Source: JBMNTU01 sp050945895
GTDB lineage: Bacteria > Bacillota > Clostridia > Christensenellales > Christensenellaceae
DNA length: 18,776 nucleotides
Assembly (NCBI GenBank): GCA_050945895.1
Contig: JBMNTU010000037.1
Location: 1-18,776 of the forward strand
Direction of reading: 5' to 3'
The translations under genes and the position numbers were made by a program. Of this stretch, positions 14,407 through 18,776 are shown piece after piece (position 1 is the stretch's first letter; each line of letters begins with the position of its first letter). The notes under the pieces were generated by a model. That model was given only the letters and a program-made list of their open reading frames with translations. It was not told the origin of the DNA and made no database searches.

Positions 14407-15740
14407 TTGAATTTCTTCCACTTGCCGCTTCGCCAGCGCGTTACAAAAAACACCGAACGAACACCCCAGTCAATAATCATTGCAACCCATACGCTCATTA
14501 CGCCCCATCCCAGCGAATAAACGAACAGATAGCTTAAAACGATGCGGAATACCCACATAGAAACGCCGGATATAACCATCGTATACTTTACATCTCCGGC
14601 AGCGCGCAGTGCATTGGGCAATGTAAACGATATCGGCCAAATTGCCGCCGCCGAAAAGCTGTGCAGCGTCATAATCTGCATAGCCAGCGCCACCGCCCCG
14701 TCCGAAAGGTTGTACAGCCCCAATATTGGCCGCATCAGCGCAAACATCCCCATGTTCAATATAATCATATACAGGTATGCCTGCTTCATCATTTTTTTTG
14801 TATAGTATTCTGCCTGCCCATACTCCCCGGCGCCCACGCATTGCGCGACAACCGCCAGGATTGCCAGCCCCATCGCCTGCCCTGGAATGATTTCGAAAAG
14901 GGCAAGGCTGTTGGATACGGCATGCGCCGCAATGGCTGCCGTGCTTTGCATGGCCACCAGGCTGGTCACAATCACTTTACCGATCTGGAACATACTGCTC
15001 TCCAGCCCGTTGGGTATGCCAATCCGCAAAATACGCCCGATCATGCGAAAGTCGATATCGCGCAGGCGGTACGACCGCACACACACGACGCGCTTTTTGT
15101 TTCTTAGCATATGCAGCATTGTTGCGGCAGTAATAATGCGCGCAACCAATGTGGAAACCGCCGCGCCCAGCACGCCCATATTAAACCCGTAAATCAAAAT
15201 AGCATTGCCCGCAATGTTTGCAATGTTCATAATCAGCGCATTGAGCATCGCCGTCTTGGAATCGCCCATTCCCCTAAAAAGCGCCGCGCATGCGTTAAAC
15301 AGCGCAATAAACGGATAGGAAGCCGCCGTGATATAAAAATAGGTTTGCGCGTTGCCCATAACGGCCGCCTCCACCCTTCCAAATACCAGCGACAATATTT
15401 GTGCGTTCATAAGGAGGCACACCGCCATAATTGCAATGGAAAACATCCCCATTGCCATTACAAGCTGCTTTGCTGCATGCTGGGCGTTGCCATACTCCTT
15501 TATTCCAAGGTATTGCCCCATTACGATTGCGCCGCCGCCCGCCATCGCCGCCAGCAGGTTAATGAGTAGCACGTTGATCGTATCCACAAGCGCCACGCCC
15601 GATACGGCTTGCTCTCCAATTGTGGCAACCATAAACGTATCGACCAACCCAACGGTAAACGCCAGTGTTTGCTCGATCATCAATGGAATAATCAATTGTT
15701 TCAGGCTCTGCCTGCTAAACAGCATGCCTTCGCTTTGCAT
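14394..15740 (-). CDS. MATE family multidrug efflux transporter
   Basis: Cation-coupled efflux protein of the MATE superfamily, 448 residues with about 12 membrane helices in two six-helix halves. Family features include the N-terminal IIPLMIEQTLAFTVGLVDTFMV helix, the GQYLG and ALFRGMGDSKTAM loops of the first half, the GVLGAAVSTLVARI segment and GIPNGLESSMFQIGK at the start of the second half. The ALRAAGDVKYTM loop mirrors the RGMGDSKTA loop. The start at 15740 is chosen for AGAGG 8 bases upstream and the usual family length; an upstream in-frame start at 15815 would add unrelated residues across the promoter. The substrate cannot be inferred. It is a single-gene unit divergent from the EFR1 gene. 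Confidence 0.93.
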   Translation of the reverse strand: MQSEGMLFSRQSLKQLIIPLMIEQTLAFTVGLVDTFMVATIGEQAVSGVALVDTINVLLINLLAAMAGGGAIVMGQYLGIKEYGNAQHAAKQLVMAMGMFSIAIMAVCLLMNAQILSLVFGRVEAAVMGNAQTYFYITAASYPFIALFNACAALFRGMGDSKTAMLNALIMNIANIAGNAILIYGFNMGVLGAAVSTLVARIITAATMLHMLRNKKRVVCVRSYRLRDIDFRMIGRILRIGIPNGLESSMFQIGKVIVTSLVAMQSTAAIAAHAVSNSLALFEIIPGQAMGLAILAVVAQCVGAGEYGQAEYYTKKMMKQAYLYMIILNMGMFALMRPILGLYNLSDGAVALAMQIMTLHSFSAAAIWPISFTLPNALRAAGDVKYTMVISGVSMWVFRIVLSYLFVYSLGWGVMSVWVAMIIDWGVRSVFFVTRWRSGKWKKFNVLR

Positions 15741-15768
15741 TCTCTTTTCCTCTCCGTCCACAACGAGC

Positions 15769-15777
15769 ATTATAGCA
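15769..15777 (-). promoter_or_regulatory. Extended -10 promoter of the MATE gene
   Basis: On the minus strand TGCTATAAT (15777-15769) is a perfect extended -10 element (TGnTATAAT), about 30 bases before the MATE ATG. No good -35 lies at the standard distance, which is common for extended -10 promoters. Confidence 0.6.
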
Positions 15778-15808
15778 CATTCCCCTTTGGAAAACACATA
15801 TAAAATCG

Positions 15809-15837
15809 TTGACAAATTACCATGCCCGCACTACGAT
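15809..15837 (+). promoter_or_regulatory. Promoter of the EFR1 gene
   Basis: A perfect TTGACA (15809-15814) is followed after 17 bases by TACGAT (15832-15837). Transcription would start near 15844, giving a long leader of about 135 bases before the ATG at 15980. I see only small hairpins in that leader and no known riboswitch. Confidence 0.65.
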
Positions 15838-15979
15838 TGTTACAGGTAAACTTATTAATAGGCTATATACGGTTTCCGCAGCAGTCCATATCCGCCAAAC
15901 CATCTCCCTTTCCGCAGGCGGGCGGGTTCGTATTGCAGGTTCCGCTGCCTGTTTATTCTCAATTCGGAGGAGCATCGTT

Positions 15980-16759
15980 ATGAATGGAAAAATCTATGCA
16001 ATGTACTTTAGCCCTACGCACACCGCAAAAACAAGCACGCTTGCCATTGCGCACAGGCTGGCGCAAGAGACTGGTATGGAGCTGGTACAAACCGACCTGA
16101 CTGCGCCTGCGGCGCGTAGTGGGCAATACGCTTTCGGCCCCGGCGATCTCCTGCTGTTCGGCTTTCCTGTATACGGCGGCCGCATGCCCGCGCTGCTTGC
16201 AAAAACATTGGGCAATCTGCAAGGGAGCGGCTCGCTTGCCGTGCCTGTTGCCGTGTATGGCAACCGCGACTACGACGACGCACTGCTTGAGGCGGCAGAC
16301 CTGCTTGAGCAAAGAGGGTTTTCCATTGTTGCAGCAGGTGCTTTTATTGGCGAGCACTCTTTTTCGCGCAGGCTGGCTGCCGGTCGGCCAGACGAGGCGG
16401 ATACCAAGGCCGCAGCCTCCTTTGCCTCCTCTATTGCAGGCAAGCTATCGGGCGGCAGCCCCGCCGCACCCTCCATAAGCGGAAACCGTCCATACAAGGA
16501 CGCCCTTTCCCCCATGCCGTTTTCGCCCAAAACCACCGATGCGTGCACACGCTGCATGGCCTGTGTAAAGGGCTGCCCCGCGGCGGTTATTGACAATGCC
16601 GATCCAACAATCGTTGCATCCGGGTGCATTCAGTGCCATTCTTGCGTCAAGTTTTGCCCCGTAAAAGCAAAATACTTTGACGCCAAGCCGCTAGAAGAAG
16701 CAACCGCCCGACTAGAGGCCAATTTCATGGCAAGAAAGGAGCCGGTATTCTTCCTGTAA
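15980..16759 (+). CDS. EFR1-type flavodoxin/ferredoxin fusion protein
   Basis: A 259-residue cytoplasmic redox protein. The N-terminal flavodoxin-like domain (1-160) has an FMN phosphate-loop-type segment MYFSPTHTAKTS and a second loop with GFPVYGGRMP. The C-terminal domain holds two [4Fe-4S] sites, CTRCMACVKGCP (C189, C192, C195, C199) and CIQCHSCVKFCP (C216, C219, C222, C226). This combination matches the EFR1 family of ferredoxin/flavodoxin proteins common in anaerobic Bacillota. It presumably passes low-potential electrons to an unknown partner. The start at 15980 is fixed by CGGAGGAG six or seven bases upstream; the frame is open upstream but encodes no family sequence. It has its own promoter and a strong terminator. 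Confidence 0.9.
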   Translation: MNGKIYAMYFSPTHTAKTSTLAIAHRLAQETGMELVQTDLTAPAARSGQYAFGPGDLLLFGFPVYGGRMPALLAKTLGNLQGSGSLAVPVAVYGNRDYDDALLEAADLLEQRGFSIVAAGAFIGEHSFSRRLAAGRPDEADTKAAASFASSIAGKLSGGSPAAPSISGNRPYKDALSPMPFSPKTTDACTRCMACVKGCPAAVIDNADPTIVASGCIQCHSCVKFCPVKAKYFDAKPLEEATARLEANFMARKEPVFFL

Positions 16760-16780
16760 ACCCGGCTATGCATTACATAA

Positions 16781-16808
16781 AAAAGGATACCATTTCCGGT
16801 ATCCTTTT
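16781..16808. terminator. Bidirectional terminator between the EFR1 and MCP genes
   Basis: AAAAGGATACC (16781-16791) and GGTATCCTTTT (16798-16808) form a perfect 11-bp stem with a 6-base loop. A-runs on the left and T-runs on the right make it usable in both directions. It lies between the convergent EFR1 and chemoreceptor genes. Confidence 0.92.
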
Positions 16809-16836
16809 CATTTACTTGTAATTCCTATAGGCCGGG

Positions 16837-18603
16837 TCAGTATTTATCGTCCGTATCCATCATGTCGCTCATGTCCAGCGATGTATCTTGCCCCATCATG
16901 TCCATATCCATACTGCCGGTAATCCTGCCTGCACCCTCACGCAGCTTGAAGCGCGAAACGATATTGCTCATCATCTGTGCCTGGGAAGACATTTCCTCCG
17001 ATGCTGCAGCCGATTGCTCGGACGTTGCCGAGTTCGACTGAACAACTGTCGAAACCTGCTGTACCCCACCGTTTATTTCCTCTATCGACGTCGCCTGCGC
17101 TTTGGACATTTCGCTGATCTTACCCATAGAATCTGCGGTCTTTTCGGCAATTTCCGCAACCCGCTGCAGGCTCTCGTACGTTTCTGCAGATATTGCATTG
17201 CCTTCCGTTACCTTCTCTATGCTCCGCTCGATAAGGGCGGTCGTCTCTTTGGCCGCTTCCGCGCTCTTGGCCGCAAGGTTGCGTACCTCGTCCGCCACAA
17301 CAGCAAAACCCTTGCCTGCTTCGCCAGCACGCGCAGCCTCTACTGCTGCATTAAGCGCCAATATATTGGTTTGGAACGCAATATCGTCAATGACCTTGAT
17401 TACCTTGGATATATCGGTAGAGCTATTGTTGATCTCTTCCATTGCGGCCGTCATTTTAGACATCGATACCATACCCTCGTTCATGTATTCGCCTGCCTGT
17501 TGTACATCACGCAGACCAATGTCTGCCTGCTGCGTTGTGGCTTCCGCATGCGTCAATGTTTCGCTGATAGAAGCGGATATTTCCTGTATAGACGCGGCCT
17601 GCTCTGTCGAGCCGGATGCAAGCGTCTGCGCTCCCTGGGCGACCTGCGCGGCGCCTGCCGCAACCTGGTCTGCCGAGTTTTTAATTTCGCTTACCATGCG
17701 GTTGTTGCTGTCTACCATATCGTTGATCGCTTTATTCATAACGTCTTTGTCTGAACGCACAGGAATAGACACCGTATAATCTCCCTGGGAGATGATTTCC
17801 AGGATGCTTGCCTGCTCTTTAATGGCCACCACCATTTGCCTGAACGCGCTGCCCAGTTCGCCCAGCTCATCCTTCGAATTATGCTTGACCTCAATGTCCG
17901 TATCGCCCAGCGCAATGCTGTCCGCCGCCGCCTTCAGCTCTACGATCGGGTCTTTGATGGATTTCAAAAGCAACCGCGCTGCAATAACCGTAATAACGAC
18001 TGCCGCGGCCAGTATAATCAGGAACAGCATCATCGAAGAGCTTGCCAGCGCCGTATTTGCTGTGCTTTCATCCAGGCCCTGCGCTACCGCAAGATCCATA
18101 AGCCCATCCAGCGTATCCGTCATTTTATCGCCAACTGCGTTACACTCATCCAGCAGCGCCGTCAAATTCGATGTATCCCCAGCGGCGACATCCGCCAAAA
18201 TTTGTTCGGCCACAGGCAAAAGCTCGTTTGTATATTCACTTTTCACCGATTCGTAAAGCGCTGTTTCTTCTTCGCCCTCTACATACGGGTCATATTCGGC
18301 CATGGCGCTTTCTGTCAGTTGTTTGTATTCAGCTACCTTTGCCAGCGAATTTTCGTATTGCTCCGACCCTGTCTCGTAAATTACTGCATTCCGGACCTGC
18401 AGGCGCAATTCACCCAGGTCGTCCACGATCTCCGCGATAATGGGCAGAGGCACCGCCGTATTATTGTAAGATTCGCTGTAAGACGAATCTACATCATTTA
18501 AGCTCAAAATAGAAAATACCCCCAACACTGCCGTAAGTATCAGGATAATGGCAAATGTCAGGAACAGCTTTTTACTGACTTTCATGTCGTTTAATTTTTT
18601 CAA
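16837..18603 (-). CDS. Methyl-accepting chemotaxis protein
   Basis: Transmembrane chemoreceptor of 588 residues that would signal to CheA/CheW. TM1 is at about 12-34, followed by an extracytoplasmic helical sensor (about 35-188) of four-helix-bundle type, TM2 at about 190-211 and a HAMP (about 212-265, with DELGELGSAFRQM). The long coiled-coil signalling region contains the hairpin-tip signature DDIAFQTNILALNAAVEAARAG and then GKGFAVVADEVRNLA. The C-terminal tail (about 565-588) is Met/Asp-rich and has no NWETF-like methyltransferase-binding pentapeptide. The TTG at 18603 is supported as start by GGGGAGGG 8 bases upstream; the next ATG (residue 7) is too far from it. The ligand is unknown. 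No other chemotaxis or flagellar gene is in the window. Confidence 0.95.
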   Translation of the reverse strand: MKKLNDMKVSKKLFLTFAIILILTAVLGVFSILSLNDVDSSYSESYNNTAVPLPIIAEIVDDLGELRLQVRNAVIYETGSEQYENSLAKVAEYKQLTESAMAEYDPYVEGEEETALYESVKSEYTNELLPVAEQILADVAAGDTSNLTALLDECNAVGDKMTDTLDGLMDLAVAQGLDESTANTALASSSMMLFLIILAAAVVITVIAARLLLKSIKDPIVELKAAADSIALGDTDIEVKHNSKDELGELGSAFRQMVVAIKEQASILEIISQGDYTVSIPVRSDKDVMNKAINDMVDSNNRMVSEIKNSADQVAAGAAQVAQGAQTLASGSTEQAASIQEISASISETLTHAEATTQQADIGLRDVQQAGEYMNEGMVSMSKMTAAMEEINNSSTDISKVIKVIDDIAFQTNILALNAAVEAARAGEAGKGFAVVADEVRNLAAKSAEAAKETTALIERSIEKVTEGNAISAETYESLQRVAEIAEKTADSMGKISEMSKAQATSIEEINGGVQQVSTVVQSNSATSEQSAAASEEMSSQAQMMSNIVSRFKLREGAGRITGSMDMDMMGQDTSLDMSDMMDTDDKY

Positions 18604-18639
18604 TGTATAGTCCCTCCCCTATGCAAAAAAGCAATTCTG

Positions 18640-18668
18640 AAAATACGCAAATACAATGTTTTTGTTAA
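18640..18668 (-). promoter_or_regulatory. Promoter of the chemoreceptor gene
   Basis: On the minus strand TTAACA (18663-18668) lies 17 bases upstream of TATTTT (18640-18645). Transcription would begin near 18633, about 30 bases before the TTG start. A sigma-D/FliA-type motif was looked for and not found. Confidence 0.55.
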
Positions 18669-18671
18669 TCT

Positions 18672-18709
18672 AAAAATACAGCAAATGGTCACCAAAAATA
18701 CAGCACATG
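18672..18709. repeat. Two 16-bp direct repeats upstream of the chemoreceptor promoter
   Basis: AAAAATACAGCAAATG (18672-18687) and AAAAATACAGCACATG (18694-18709) differ at one base and are 22 bp apart, about two helical turns. Relative to the proposed start they cover about -39 to -54 and -61 to -76, a position typical for activator sites. A partial third copy (GAAAATACGCAAATA, 18639-18653) overlaps the -10. Regulator unknown. Confidence 0.6.
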
Positions 18710-18732
18710 CCCAGAGATAAAACGGGCATCTC
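18707..18732. other. Hairpin with competing alternative stem
   Basis: ATGCCC (18707-18712) pairs with GGGCAT (18724-18729) across an 11-base loop. An overlapping alternative, GAGAT (18714-18718) with ATCTC (18728-18732), cannot form at the same time. On the minus strand a T-run follows only after about seven bases, so it is a poor intrinsic terminator. It could end a gene lying right of the window or be a protein-binding dyad. Confidence 0.35.
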
Positions 18733-18776
18733 AGCACCGAGCTAAAACTGCTATCCTTTAGAGTGCTACGAAGCCA

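Noticed and set aside
18600..18776. An open minus-strand frame from the right edge ending in TGA at 18600-18602, overlapping the chemoreceptor TTG start
   Set aside because: About 58 codons stay open, but this is not rare by chance in AT-rich DNA. The composition differs from neighbouring genes, it overlaps the promoter and repeats, and the peptide matches nothing I know.

Overview
The window looks like a chromosomal segment of a low-GC-relative but itself fairly GC-rich Bacillota (Clostridia-type) bacterium. The evidence is the comEC-holA-rpsT gene order typical of Firmicutes, strong AGGAGG-type ribosome binding sites, sigma-A-like promoters, GerMN-domain lipoproteins, an adenosylcobalamin-dependent ribonucleotide reductase and an EFR1-type ferredoxin. 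A Christensenellales-like host is a guess that I cannot confirm. I recognise no rRNA, tRNA, CRISPR array, prophage or insertion sequence. No gene-free stretch exceeds 300 bases; the longest are 13367-13628, 15741-15979 and 12241-12457.

Left part (1-3800). On the minus strand, murI (glutamate racemase) is followed by nrdJ (class II ribonucleotide reductase). nrdJ has a pair of NrdR-box-like sites just upstream and a strong terminator downstream. rpsT (ribosomal protein S20) runs divergently from murI.

Centre (3811-12380). A very compact minus-strand cluster of seven genes runs from a good promoter at 12352-12380 to a bidirectional terminator at 3811-3855. The order is sensor histidine kinase, GerMN/NTF2-like lipoprotein, triple-GerMN lipoprotein, ECF transporter S component, YhfI-like metallo-beta-lactamase-fold hydrolase, ComEC, HolA. 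Gaps run from an 11-base overlap to 34 bases, so the genes are probably one operon, although internal promoters cannot be excluded. The kinase has no response regulator in the window. Its overlap with GerMN lipoprotein genes recalls the actinobacterial mtrB-lpqB pair. ComEC carries a C-terminal metallo-beta-lactamase-like domain in which the metal-binding motifs have been lost.

Right part (12458-18776). This is a set of mostly single-gene units: a secreted DUF4214 protein (minus), an unrecognised lipoprotein (plus), a MATE efflux protein (minus), an EFR1-family flavodoxin/ferredoxin protein (plus) and a methyl-accepting chemotaxis protein (minus). Most have their own recognisable promoter, and several are separated by clear hairpin terminators. 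The chemotaxis gene is preceded by two 16-bp direct repeats, 22 bp apart, directly upstream of its proposed -35 element.

The observations most worth follow-up are the degenerate ComEC nuclease-like domain beside an intact stand-alone MBL protein, the kinase-GerMN lipoprotein module, the tandem NrdR boxes and the two promoter-associated repeat sets (kinase and chemoreceptor).
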